From Sipunculus nudus (taxonomy: Eukaryota; Annelida; Sipuncula; Golfingiida; Sipunculidae), in NCBI GenBank assembly GCA_026874595.1, contig CM049308.1, positions 23,834,367 through 23,898,366 of the forward strand: a stretch of 64,000 nt of DNA, read 5' to 3'. Shown here in pieces: positions 1-12,243 of the stretch. The notes beneath the pieces are model-generated. The model was not told the origin of the DNA. It did not search any database and saw nothing but the letters and a program-made list of their open reading frames with translations. Position numbers and translations under genes: made by a program. Each line of letters begins with the position of its first letter. Position 1 is the first letter of the stretch.

Positions 1-375
1 AATAGATATACAACAAAGGCTTTAATGGACTTCATATGAATAAAAAGCACTTTACTCTTTATTGATACAATCTTCTTTGATCGACACTGTAGTGTTTCCA
101 TGTTTCCCTTTAACTCTTACAAACAGAAACAGTGAATAATGTGTACTTGAATTTTTTTGCAAAGAACTTAATGGGTTTGCATTTAAAAGAATTTCCTGGT
201 TTTCGTGTTTCTTTTTTTTATAAAGGATTATGAGACATTCATATATGTTTGAGAGCGAGTATATAGCGATATTTGCCGCTTCCGCATGATATCCAGGAGC
301 CAGACATACAAAACATGCAAAACGTACAACACGCATTCCGCATGCCGCATTCCTTATATATACAATGAATCCAAG

Positions 376-436
376 CTTTTCGCGTCGGCTCCGAAGCGGA
401 AGGTTCTCGGTTCGAATCCGACCGAGTAGCGAAAAT
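376..436 (+). mobile_element. tRNA-derived SINE fragment (Pol III B box)
   Basis: GGTTCGAATCC (409-419) is an exact B box / T-arm. The preceding GCGTCGGCTCCGAAGCGGAA resembles a decayed anticodon arm. The D-arm and A box are not recognisable, and T-arm and acceptor pairing do not form a proper tRNA, so this is not a functional tRNA gene. TTTTCGC (377-383) pairs with GCGAAAA (429-435), and CTCGGT (406-411) with ACCGAG (421-426). Confidence 0.5.
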
Positions 437-2424
437 CGATTACTGGAAATCGATTTCAGATTAATGATGATGTCTCTGAAAACAGGGGTTGTTTGAAATT
501 AACGCCAAAACTGATTATATTTGACGAGACCTGCAAACGTGTCTATGAAAACTTGTCAAACGATAATAAGCGAGATTTGGATAAAAATGTTTTTAACTCA
601 GTCCCTTTTTACGCTAGAGGTCTAGTTTTTGCTACAGGTAGCATTTGACAAGATTTTAGTGACTTAGCTTTGAATTTGGTCAAATTTCGCGACATCTGCT
701 GTTAATCGAGAAGGAGCCAGATTTCACGAACATGCTCATGTCTCGTTGTCACGCTTCAATCTTAAGAGTTTTACCTAATCTAGTCTCGCCAAATCTCACC
801 CGTTTGACCAGAAATGAGCAAGCATTTGTGTCGTTTACAGATTTCTACTTGACAGGGCTGGCTACTATATCACGTTTGCATATTGTTAACTGTAAAGTTG
901 TTTTTTCTTTTTTTTATTTCAAGGACAAAGTATTTGGTTCAAACTTTAAAAAAATTAATAAAAATCGGTAATTACTGAAATTATGAAAGGAAATTTAATG
1001 GAAAGAAAGAAGTTACAATATTAAGTAAAGTGCAGATAACGCCTGGGCTAAAATTTTTATTTAATTCCTGTGAGCAGCTCATGAAATCCATCGTGCACGT
1101 CATATTGAATAATTCAGTCCTGGATAAAGAAAAATCTGAATTTCTGCAGCTGTTCATATATCAGACGTATTGAGGCTTACAGCAATGATTAAATACTAAT
1201 TTGGTCATCCCGAATCAATACTTTCCATTTGGTCAGTCTAAAAATAAATTGAAAATGAAATGCAAGGTCGCGTGTTATTTTATTACGGAAATAAATGCCC
1301 ACTGAACAATCTATTTACAGTTATGTAATCAAATGTAATGCTTAGGTCTTATACATTTGACAGGGGTTAATAGATCATATCCATTCTGAACCTGTTGGGA
1401 GCTTTTTTATATACATCTGTAATAATAGAGATTACTGATTGCCTCGAATATGTTATTTCAGCTGAGATTAAATCTTCTAGGTATTTTATTTACATGAACT
1501 CTGTTTTTTAGTGACTGAATACATGGATATGCCATATGTAGGTAAACTTTACAACATGTTTGTTAATAGATCTCCATTCAATTTTTATACCTATATACTT
1601 CAGAATATATAATAGATATTCATGTGGTTAACTTCAGTAGGTGTAAGGACAAAATAATTGCTGGTAGGTGGCCTTTGCACGGGCATTTATCTTGAACAAT
1701 TAATAACAAAATAGAGGAAAAAGTTAATAATAATAACTCCTAATTACAACTTCCTTATTAACCCTAAGAACTCCTAATTACAGCTTCTTATCAACTTGCT
1801 CAAAGAATTAAGAAATCAAAGCCAGCTATTCGCCTACCTTTTTTCAAGAATTTATGCGAATCCTTGCTTACTCTGCATACATATGAATAAACTTAGGCAA
1901 TTCCTTTTAAGAAAAGTCCTTATTATGCCTCTGCGACGGATATATGGGCTTGTATATTGAGCTGTTAGTAAACACAGCAGTGTTTTCAAATGGAAAAAAA
2001 ACATGTAATCTGAGGTGGGTGCTTTCATATGTGCGAAAGCCGACAGATTACTAGTTGCAAAACGCCCTTTGCATACCTCTTGTCATACTTGCCGCCAGAT
2101 ATGTGTTCGGGTTATTTTGGCGCCCCCTACCAACATTTATAATAAACGCATGATATAAAAGAAAAGAACGGGCAGCCTGTGTTGGGTGAGATTGACGTTT
2201 TCTTGCTTGTTTTTTTATAAATGATTCAGGGATTATCTTAAGTCAATAGACGTCAGGTACAGGACCCATTATGATTGCATGTGCAAGGTGGAGTATGGTC
2301 AGGCGTGCGGCGATTCGTTTGTGCCAACTGGGTCTTGTAGTGATGTTGGCACGAAAAAGTATACGGAGATGCACTGAGTGCAATTTTAAAGAGTTGGAAA
2401 AACCTGGAAACCACACAAATACAC

Positions 2425-2427
<3 letters not shown>
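437..2427. other. Intergenic, no gene recognised
   Basis: AT-rich unique DNA after the SINE-like fragment. AATCGATTTCAGATTA (about 450-465) matches a core of repeat family A. A repeated ACTCCTAATTACA block (about 1735-1782) is a local duplication. Nothing coding. Confidence 0.7.

Positions 2428-2477
<50 letters not shown>
2428..2477. repeat. (AT)n microsatellite
   Basis: About 50 bp of AT dinucleotides. The Tyr/Ile open frames across it on both strands are artefacts. Confidence 0.97.
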
Positions 2478-2481
<4 letters not shown>

Positions 2482-2801
2482 CAAAAACAGTGGCCGGACA
2501 TGCACAGTGCCGTATACACGGACACGTCGGTAGGTAGATGTATTTGGCACCATTTTACACACACGCTGTCTCATCGTATTACAGGGCCTTACACATCAAT
2601 GTAAAATAAATATTTTTTTAAATTCTTTGCAGTCACGTGTTTTGACCATGCGTGAGGTTATCGAGTAGAAGGGAAGAGAAACCTGTTCCGAAGTTAGTAA
2701 ACATTGTGGTTATTAATTTTTTTAATTTGCTATGTTTTACTTGACAAAATAGACAAGCTTCTTAAATCTTTTATATTTCAACAAAATCAGGTATAATAAT
2801 A

Positions 2802-2803
<2 letters not shown>

Positions 2804-2855
<52 letters not shown>
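2804..2855. repeat. (TAA)n microsatellite
   Basis: Roughly 17 near-perfect TAA units with AT-rich flanks. Confidence 0.96.
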
Positions 2856-2857
<2 letters not shown>

Positions 2858-4724
2858 TAATTATAATAAAATAAACATTCTAAGTGATCTTTCTAGTGGA
2901 ATATAATGGACAGGGATTATATATGTTATATATCATCAATTCAATCATTTATCACTCTAAGTGCACTGGAATAATAATGTTCCTGTACAGGTCGGCCGGC
3001 GCCCACCTCTTTGACATGGTAATGAGGCTGGAGCAGAAAAAAGGTAGATCGGCCATTTTGAAAAACAAATCTTAATAATAAACAATCTAAGGAACCTTCA
3101 CTAATAAAAATATGTACAAAGCTTATGCAAAATCCCATCATGAAATGCTGTTATGCCACAAAGTAATATTTCATAAGGAAATTATTGATTAATATCACAG
3201 AATGCACTGTTGTGTGACTGTCTTGGTGGGCTTGTTTATGTTTATGATACAATATATCTTAAAACTTAATCGACTGATTTAAAAGAGAAAATCTGTGAAG
3301 TGTATCTTAGGAGACAGCGAGAGAGGGCATAATTTAACGCTGAAGGTATTTAAAATCTACCAGATATATAACTGCAGATGAGACATTTGTTCTGTTTATC
3401 CGAGATTTATGTCCATATAGATCCAATAAAATCTTTTGTGAGTCGAAGCAATGAAAATCAGGAATTTGCTTAAGATCATAGTGTTATGGCTTAATGGTGT
3501 TCAGTTTATTTCACAGTTTTTCCAGTTTAAATTCTTAAGTGTTAGCTTGACTTACAGCGTATCTGAAAAATGAACTTGTTCCATCCTAAAAGGTTGCATA
3601 TTCAAGGTTCAAAACACAGCAATGGTCTACAGGACTAGCAGTCCTATTTCATCAGTTTTTTTTCTGCAAATGCCGCCTGATTAATATTCTAAGTTATTTA
3701 TTTATATTCAAGCAAAAGTATTTCAGATCCGATTCTGTTGGCGTATACAATTTGGGTATGTTGAAATTGATTTCCTTGGTACTTAATGCATAAAACCTGT
3801 TTAGTGTTGAGAATATAAAAAAAAAAAACATGCGCCGTGGTGCTGCGATAGAAAAGGACCAACAGTGTCCAAAGACAGGACATTGGGACAAAATAAATAT
3901 TAGCAAGTGAAAGAAATACCTAGAACAAGACGAAAATGTACAGGGGTGCCGGAAATGCCAACGGACTTTATGCATGAGTAGTCTACAGAAGTTAGTAGAA
4001 AAACGAGAGACGCAAATTCGGGCAATTGTTTTGGTGTTAAAATCGATTTTTTGTTTCTATTTTCATATTTTAAATCCGCCCCTGTGGAGGAGACAGATTG
4101 ATTTCATGAATCAATAAAAATCACGGCAAAGGCCTAGACACTTTGCAATAGACATCGCCTCATTAACAAAATCATCTGGTCACGTGATAAAGGCTCGCAG
4201 GCCTTCTGCATGCTGATAAAGGATACGTGATGTTGCTGAAGACTTCTGATATAAAAGACTTCAAATGCTCTGATGTGAGATTCTTTGACATTTACTGTTC
4301 GGTGTCGGAAAATATTTTTTCTCTGTCTTTCGTATAGGAGTAAGAATTATGATTTGTGTCTGCTTACATATGCTATAGTCATCCAATGTTGGGCACAGGC
4401 AGGCGAGCTTTTGCCATGAGAGATTAACAAATATTACAAGATTTTCAAATATATCTTCGCTCACAAACAAGCTTGTGACCACTTATGTTAATATGGTGTT
4501 ATGAAACTAACCATGGCTTAGCCCTAATGCACGATGGCTGATATCTAGTATACGTTTTCCTAACATAACAATCATCCGAACTTTTTACAGTGAGTGTAAC
4601 TTATCCCATAGCCGTTCCTTTAGACCCGATCATTTGACCGTTATGTTATCTGAAAATGACACGATCACTCGACACGTAAAGCATTTTCACACCGATAATC
4701 CTGGTCAGATTAAACATATGGTTT
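2856..4724. other. Intergenic, no gene recognised
   Basis: Unique AT-rich DNA; open frames up to 93 codons on the minus strand have Lys/Phe-rich random composition and no splice context. Confidence 0.7.
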
Positions 4725-5110
4725 AATGCTATGTTCCCAATTCGTTCCGGTGTCACCCTGATGTCAACCGAATGTCAACTCCGGTGATATTTACAACAGA
4801 GAACAAGGAGCTACGTGGCTTGCGGAGATCTCAACATCGGGGACTAAGCCGGAGACATCGGTGTTACCTCGTGAAACATCGTAATAACTTGATGGACTCC
4901 CGATGTTAACCGATGTCTAACGAAGTCTATGGATGGTTCCGGATGGTATTCCGATGTTATTTTTAGGTTATTCCAAATTTCCTGCGGTCTTCTCGATATT
5001 GTCTCAATTCTTGATCTCCTCCCTGTTTTCCCGATGTTTCTCGATCATTTCCGACGTGATTCCCGATGTTAAGCCGATGGTACTTAACGCCTCGCTGTCC
5101 AGTGTGTTAA
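4725..5110. mobile_element. Element built of degenerate CCGATGTT repeats
   Basis: Between ATGTTCCCAATTCGTTCCGG (about 4731) and CTCGCTGTCCAGTGTG (about 5090) the sequence is dominated by CCGATGTT/AACATCGG variants: about 4833, 4855, 4873, 4901, 4911, 4950, 5029, 5061 and 5073. The motifs switch strand around 4880. GC is higher than in the flanks. This looks like a non-autonomous mobile element whose interior is a decayed short tandem repeat, akin to 49870-50165. The 61-codon frame at 4933 has no other support. Confidence 0.5.
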
Positions 5111-6369
5111 TTCAATAAAAAATTCAAGATCTATCATCAATATCATGAAAAACGGGTGGACGTTAAACAGATGATAAAGTATATATTCTGTCGTACCTGT
5201 ATGACATTTGATACACTGGCATGTAATAATTTTTATGTAGGGATTTATTATTGTTAATGTATGAGGAAAGTAACTGGCATTCTGTTGTGATCAAGATATA
5301 TTAGGCCTAACAATGTTGATTGCTGTACCTCAATTCATCCGAAGGTATAGCCTTTATATAGAAATTGATGTAATCTAATTAATGATTATACATAAGGATA
5401 ATATGAGCTATACAGATGAATGGTTTCGGCTTTGTAAAACTACAATTATATATTTATATCAGTTTTCTAAATCTTCTGTAGGTGGTCTTATTAACACTGA
5501 TAACACAGTTACTTAGCTCTAGGCATAATCAAATGATGACATTAGACTCCCCCCCCCCTTATATATCCGAATAATAAAGCAATGATAAATGGGATAAAGA
5601 AGATAAGGGATGAGGTATAATTAATTTAGAGATAACACATCTGAGTAACAGAATGAAAAAAGATGGAAGCTCATTGTTGTCAGTCGTGCCAGCCTTCGGA
5701 ATATTCAAGCAGCGTTTATCTTTACCCTAGAAAGTTTTCATGCTTATCCAATTACCAATTTATTTTGCCCTCCTAGTTCAGCTTAATTTAAATGGCCTTC
5801 ATTATTACTTCTGATGGACTATGCAAAATGTATTTATGATGCTTCTGTTAATTCAGTGGCGACAAAAGACTCGAGTTCACAATTCACTAATTAATCGTCA
5901 ATTTGTGATTCGTGACCTAACGCACAATTTAGATAACAAAGAAACTGACAATGGCGAAACAGAAAGCGACTGCCCTTTGAGTAATGAAAATGTCCCTGCA
6001 ATCAATTAGCTGATGTGATTAACAAGTCTTGTGGGTAGCTGGAAGCTACTAAGGCGGAACAGAAGCCAAAAGGAACCTAATATGACAGCCATTGGATTTA
6101 CAGATAAAAACACTTAATTAAATTTAAATAATTTTCAATCTTTAAACTGCTCCAATCTTACATTGACAGAGTTCATGTTATAAAAGATGTCACTGAGTTA
6201 TGTTATATGGTTTTATTTCGCATCAAGTGGTACTCCAGCTAGACAGTTTTCAGCACATTTAACGCGTCAAATGGTGCCGGGAATAAGAAAAAATAGTATA
6301 CTAAAGGATAGTAGGATTTTTATGTAGCAGTATCATTTGAATCCCAGTAGGGACCAGCTAGGTTTTTAA
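5111..6369. other. Intergenic, no gene recognised
   Basis: AT-rich unique DNA with a short poly-C run near 5551. A 62-codon frame at 5821 lacks support. Confidence 0.7.
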
Positions 6370-7240
6370 ACACTCCATCCCATCATTCCACGAGTGCGTG
6401 ATCCTCCAGGCGAATGTGCTAACGGGAGCTACTTAAAGTTGAGAAAAAAAGGCGCGCATTTCCAGGAAACGCGATGCATCCTGGGACGAGCCCGCCAGGA
6501 AGCGATGCTATCGTTTGGTCCCAGGTGTTTTGCGCGGGCCGACCATCACCGCCATCGATTAAGTGGATGATTTCGATGTTCAACATGCTCATTCATGGCT
6601 CTAAATGCTATTAGCGAATTGGCCGGGCCAGACACGACGGCGGTTGCGGTCCAAAACTGCCAGCTTCCTAAACAAATAAGATGTCATCTGTCTTCACTGG
6701 GTAGTGAGGAGGCAGCGGCGATTAGCAAATGGTTGCCAGTGAAGCTCTTTTCATCTGGCTCTCTCACCAGCCTCCCCATTTTAATCACAACCTGGCGGGT
6801 GTAAGAAAGTAATAGCGACTTGATGGACCATAATAAACTAAGTGACAATTTATCATGAGTTGACGCGGGTAAAGTCAAAACGACTCTTTCTTGTCAAGAG
6901 TGAGCGGAATCACTGCTTGCGGGCGGACAAAAGGCACACTGGGCTGTCCGCGTGGCGAAAGGCCAACGGGACGGGTACATTTCAAATGAGCAAATGGGAA
7001 GGACTATTATTTTTATCACGCCAGTTTCGGGGAATTTGTGAAAATTGATCGCTATAAAATGAATGAACTCTCTTAATGGTAACAAGATTCACACCGCATC
7101 CGTCTCTGGCTCCGTGCAATTCTGGAATGAACAGTTAAGGCTGCAGAGGTGATCGCTCTTATCCCTTCGACAAACTGTATCCATCGCTCAGTAATCGGAC
7201 ACCCCAACCCGAATCATCCGCCGTCTACAACATTGTCAGT
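6370..7240. promoter_or_regulatory. GC-balanced non-repetitive island (candidate regulatory element)
   Basis: This stretch has markedly higher GC and CpG content than its AT-rich flanks, no microsatellite and no credible gene. Frames of 62-69 codons exist on both strands but lack splice or family support. It includes GCCATCGATTAAGTGG, GCTATTAGCGAATTGG and GACAATTTATCATG, homeodomain- and Sox/GATA-like sites. Composition of this kind in an otherwise decayed intergenic region is typical of conserved non-coding elements, but conservation cannot be tested here. Confidence 0.32.
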
Positions 7241-9469
7241 AGCAATAACATAAATTGGGGTTATTTATTAAAGGTTCCGGCAACATCCTTCGACACAAAA
7301 AAAAAACAACGCAAAAATGAAATGAAATACATACTAATTTGTTAATTGTTCTCATAATTTAAACAGAGTAAAAGTAGTTTCAATTTTCTTGTGCATGATT
7401 TGCTTAGCTGTGTTCATAAATAGTTTATTGGGCATATTATTAGTTCCTTTATTATACCTTACATTAGGTGTATTTTGGCGGCCTATTACATGTATGGGGC
7501 ATTGTTTAGAGAACCATAGGTATCCATTATACCAGGTATACTCATGTCTCCAGTGTCATTCATGTATATTATCATATCAGAAATCTTCAATGTATATTAA
7601 ATTATATATTATTATTCCTCGTATTTTTTTGTTTTGTTTGTAACGTACGTCTAGGAATATAGAAATTGCCATATAGTTGTTCAGGTTTGTTAGTACATAC
7701 TCATTTTGGTCAAAAATGATGGCCTACAAATTAGGTTTAATTCAAACTATGAGGACGTCATTAAATTTATAACATCTCAATATGTCTCTCCATATTAAAG
7801 TTATGACTTCTGGTCAAAAATAATCCAAGATACTGCTGTTCACCTTATTTGGAAATAGATATTTAGGAACATTTCTCTTGTGCATTCAGACAATATTCAA
7901 TTAATTAAGGATTAACAGATTCAAGAATGTCATTTTAGCAGGAATTGATATTAACAGAAAAGTATAGCTCTCTTCCCAAGGGAAATAGAGCCCTTTTTCC
8001 TCACAAAGGAAATATAAGTGCTTAAAATTATGTATGATTCATTCTTTTACTCATTTTATTTTTTCCTCATAGTATTTTTAATATTAGTTTCATATATTTT
8101 CATGTCACAGGGAATTCAATGCCCAATAAATGTTTATTTGAGTTTTGAGGTAATGCCAATTCATTTTTTTAAAGTAGGGTATGTCTTTACATAAAAAATT
8201 TGGCAGTAGGACCAGTTAATGTTCTAACGTCCTTGAAACTATAAAATTATTTTGGATGATTATCATTTCCCTGTTTAGTTAATCAAAACAGACATGTGTT
8301 TTGTTTGTGGGGTGAGTAAATCTGAGGGGGTAGGAGCAATCCAAAGAAGTACTGAAAGAAGACCTCCTCCCTCTATTGTGGCAATCCCCCCCCCCCCACG
8401 CACACACCCCCCTACCCACCCTACTTGTGACCAAGAGAACATAAACCACCTCCCAATATAGCAAAATTGTCTTCAACGGCGTCACAGATTATGGAGTATG
8501 TATTTTAGTTATATTAGCCGATTTTCGATACTTCATTTTTTGTTATTTAAATGTGATTCTAAATCACCTCCATAACGAACATTAAGCAAAACACTGAATA
8601 ATGTAAGCTAATCTTAATAGCGATTCATTGGGAGAAGTGACACCTATAATGCCTGTTAATATGAGATGAACATTTGCCTGAGATTTTGAGGAAAAAATAT
8701 GCAGATTCTATTTAAACTATCTGGGTGACGGAATTTTCTCTCAACCCCTACGTAAAAAATCTCCTTTTATTTCCCTTAAATGGGGAGGTGAAAGGTACCT
8801 TATTACCCACCAAAAACTAGTTTATTAATCCCCCCTAAGACATTCATGAAAAGATTTTTTGGATGTAGTCATGAATTTCCTATTTATGCATCCAGGAGGC
8901 CTCAATCGTTATATTTTTCGAAAATTCAATTTAATAAATAATGAAATGATAAAATTCGTCATTGGTTCTCCTATTTATGTCGCCCGTTCTGCACACTCGC
9001 AATGGTTGTAAATTAACTGCCAATGTCCTGGATACAAATGAATATATGTGTGTACACAGGGCTCGAAATCAGTGGAGTTTGCCAGCAGATTTAAGGGATG
9101 TCCGGCAAAATTTGATTGGCGCGCGGTCCTTTTAGTTAGTTTTTCAAGGTTTGATCTAAAACACGCATATTTTTTTTCACGGTATCGGGGGTTTTAGTTA
9201 ACTAATATGTGTGCGACGCTATCTTGATGTATATATAGTCGTTCTAATATATTAAGAGAGATAGAAACACATATAAAAATATGAGAGACAGACCGACAAA
9301 CATTAGAAGATGGAGACAGAGGAGTAGAAAGATTGATCAAGAAACAGGGGATAAAAGCAACATTCGACTTCACTGTTATAGCGAGAATTCCTTAGGAAAA
9401 ATATAGATTAAAAAATAATAACAGGCCTGGAAGGGAAATGTAGATATAAAGACATCACATATGGTCTTC
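7241..9469. other. Intergenic, no gene recognised
   Basis: AT-rich DNA with a poly-C run (about 8387-8398) and little else. An 84-codon hydrophobic frame at 7389 begins with a non-ATG triplet and has no family resemblance. Confidence 0.68.
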
Positions 9470-9690
9470 TGCCCGGACGGTCACCGCGCATGCGCATGGA
9501 GTTCTGGTTACCCATAACCTGTCAATCAGAATCCATTAGGCTGCGTTCATTAAACCCAGTGAGGATCACACAGACATTCGCAGCGTCCAACCTCTTGGCC
9601 CGGGTTGTCATTTCTGGCAACTCCACTTGTGCGCTTCTGCCGTTTACCGCTGACAGCCCATTTGAATGCCACTAGAACAGACAACATTTG
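9470..9690. promoter_or_regulatory. GC-balanced island with exact NRF1-type site
   Basis: CGCGCATGCGCA (9485-9496) fits the NRF1 consensus. TGTCAATCA, GGTTACC and CATTAAACCC follow. It lies 2.6 kb upstream of the homeobox gene and could be a distal promoter or enhancer. The 61-codon plus frame has no family support. Confidence 0.32.
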
Positions 9691-9973
9691 TTTTTTAAGC
9701 GTTGCCTTGACATGCACGTGACGTTTACTAATAGTAAGAGCCCCTGGATATAAAGAAATTATTCACTTTTTACTTCATATTTCAAGCTTCATGTGGAAGC
9801 AGCATTAGGGGGCTGCCAATAATCTTATATAAGCTGGAACCCTTCTGTTTTTTTTCTCCGCGTGGTGGCGTTACTTGATGTCACTGTTGCTGGCGTTTGG
9901 TGCTTTTTTTCCCTTCGCATGGGCGATGAAGTAATGAATTTGCTCTTTTCCTGTTGACGAGTTGAAAAAGTTA

Positions 9974-9974
<1 letters not shown>

Positions 9975-10032
<58 letters not shown>
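9975..10032. repeat. (AT)n microsatellite
   Basis: Uninterrupted AT dinucleotides, about 58 bp. Confidence 0.97.
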
Positions 10033-10037
<5 letters not shown>

Positions 10038-10113
10038 TTTTATTACATTAGACTATCGTCTTCACTTTGTATTTAGGCATTAGCTCTATTTCTTGTGACC
10101 AAATCAAATTTAA

Positions 10114-10115
<2 letters not shown>

Positions 10116-10164
<49 letters not shown>

Positions 10165-10166
10165 AT
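10116..10166. repeat. Compound (AT)n(GT)n microsatellite
   Basis: About 35 bp of AT followed directly by GT dinucleotides. Confidence 0.96.
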
Positions 10167-10975
10167 AAATATAAAGAGATACATGTAGGAAAGAGCGAAA
10201 GGTTCATTTCTAGACTCACTATCATATTAGTAATATCAGTGATTCAGTGATTTTAAATTTTAACTTGCAGTTCCAGGGTATTATTAATTGAACCTTCTGA
10301 CACATGCCTCATGATACTTAAGTATTACAATAGTTTCCCATGTCAGTGAAACAGTGTATTATTATTTCAAGAATAACATCGACACCGTTCCAACAGTAAG
10401 TGTGCTTTAAGTGTTTGGTTTCTTTGGTTTTAATGTAATTAAATGCGGGAGAGAAATGAAACCCCATAGCACAGACACACAAATATAATTTTTTTTGGTA
10501 ATTAGCTACACAAGAACAGTTAGAAAATAATTTAAAAGAAATAATAAAACCAAAAGTTAATATTGTATTTTGTCCAGAAAGACACGAAGGAACCTATATA
10601 AGTAAAGTTTTAGGATAAGTATTTTCTAAGAGGAAAACCAATTTACATGCTTCCATTGTTGTTCCACAAATCTCTGAGATGGGCGTATTTTATTTGAGTC
10701 AGGGTGTAACAGGTTTAATATCACAGCATAGAAACAGAAATGAAAACGAAGTGAAACTGTATAAAATACTTAGGTGTTTATGTATGCTTATCAATTCATA
10801 CTATAAAATATAATTAAAATATCTATATTTCACCTATACTCATTGTGTTTAGGTTAATATTATCATTGTTATGTCATCAGGCAACAGGCTGGTAATCTTT
10901 TATTAGCACAGCTATACATTCGCTTAAATAAAAGATTTACCTAAGAAACCGGTGAGAATGTTGAAACAATCTCCG

Positions 10976-11044
<69 letters not shown>
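10976..11044. repeat. (AT)n microsatellite
   Basis: About 68 bp of pure AT. Confidence 0.97.
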
Positions 11045-11048
<4 letters not shown>

Positions 11049-11333
11049 TAAAGAGATGTAAGATGTAAGTACAAAGATAGGGTCTTTCTGAAAGTATGCT
11101 CGTTCATGAAGGAATCCTTATGATCCCCAAATAAATGATATATTGATGTTAATGGAGCACAAATAGTGTAAATGACAATATAATTTGTTAATTTGCTATA
11201 CACACAAGCGCACATGACATTATAGCTTGTTATTGCACAATTCCGAAGGTATAAAAAAGGAAATTTAAAGAATGCCAAGACACAAAGAATGTAAATTTCT
11301 TATGAAAATATATATTTTGAGTATAGACATATA

Positions 11334-11352
11334 ATGTGTGTGTGTGTGTGTG
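11334..11352. repeat. (GT)n microsatellite
   Basis: Nine GT units ending in GTGAG. Confidence 0.9.
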
Positions 11353-11559
11353 AGTAGCGACAGAGATTGCGCATTTTGTTACCTGTTTACACTAATGCTT
11401 GTCCAGCTATACAAGGCTCTGCATTTAAATCAAATTTAGGGGTTCTCGTTTTTCTGCTTTGTGATTGTTATCTGAGATATGATAACTTGTTATAGGGTAG
11501 TGAAAAGCCTAACAAAAGCATTTGGTCTTGGAAGAACAGGTGAAACTGGCAACATTCGT

Positions 11560-11700
11560 GAACAGTCAGAGACCACGTGGTACGTAATCGGACGGACAAA
11601 GATCGTTCACCACAGGTAGTCTATTGTTGTGACCAATCGGGGTGATGAAATTACATGTATATTGGCCAATTCTGACAAAATCGGACCCCTTAAGAAAATC
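11560..11700. promoter_or_regulatory. Possible upstream regulatory segment
   Basis: This is a non-repetitive, moderately GC-balanced segment 0.5 kb upstream of the gene. It has a palindromic E-box (ACCACGTGGT, about 11573-11582), Sox-like ACAAAG and CTATTGTTG, and a CCAAT (GACCAATCGG). Position and motif content alone suggest a proximal enhancer. Confidence 0.22.
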
Positions 11701-11959
11701 CCCAGGGTCATAGGTCATGCATGCTTAATATCTTATCTGAAAATGGGTGTCGCATAAAGTATACGATTCCTAATACTTGTTGCCAGGTAGTTATCAAGGC
11801 CCCATCAGTGTCAGTATTAAGTCAGCAACTTTTCACCGTCGTCGCCCGGACATACCTGCACCATTTAAGTTATAATGAGATGAAACAGCAGACACTCTTT
11901 TGGGATAATATATGCATTGTCCAACGGCACGGTAAGACATCATCTTGAGCAGACGACAC

Positions 11960-12243
11960 ACGCATACGGTCGTCTACCACGCCTCCAGTGAAAGGCCGCG
12001 CGCAGGCGTTCCATTGAGCGGCAGCCTGCCACTGCGTCTCGCTGTCACTCTCTCCGCCCCGTGTCATTCATTGGTTGGTTCCGGCTTGTCACCATATAAT
12101 CATATTCAATAATAAGTCATAGCTGTTTATAGCTTTTATTGAAGGCTGCTTGCTTTTCCGCTGTACTCACCTACAGTTGTGCAAGGTGTGAACTGCAAAG
12201 TGAAATCACGTGCGCGCGGAGTTTAAAGCCTGTCCCGCTAAGG
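11960..12243 (+). promoter_or_regulatory. Probable core promoter and 5' UTR of the homeobox gene
   Basis: The stretch just upstream of ATG 12244 is GC-richer than the surrounding DNA at about 11960-12065 and has several CpGs. An inverted CCAAT box (ATTGG, 12070-12074) is followed by a TATA-like ATATAA at 12094-12099, then AT-rich sequence and an E-box CACGTG near 12208. The order CCAAT, TATA, start codon fits a proximal promoter with a 5' UTR of roughly 100 bp. The transcription start is inferred, and a further upstream non-coding exon is possible. Confidence 0.4.

Larger units (their letters stand above)
9691..11559. other. Intergenic dominated by AT microsatellites
   Basis: Apart from the listed arrays only unique AT-rich DNA is seen. 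Confidence 0.7.

Noticed and set aside
409..419. Functional tRNA gene
   Set aside because: Only the T-arm/B box is intact; A box, D-arm and acceptor pairing are missing.
12139..12243. N-terminal extension of the homeobox protein to position 12139
   Set aside because: The frame is open but position 12139 is TTG, not ATG. The first in-frame ATG is 12244, in a strong context.
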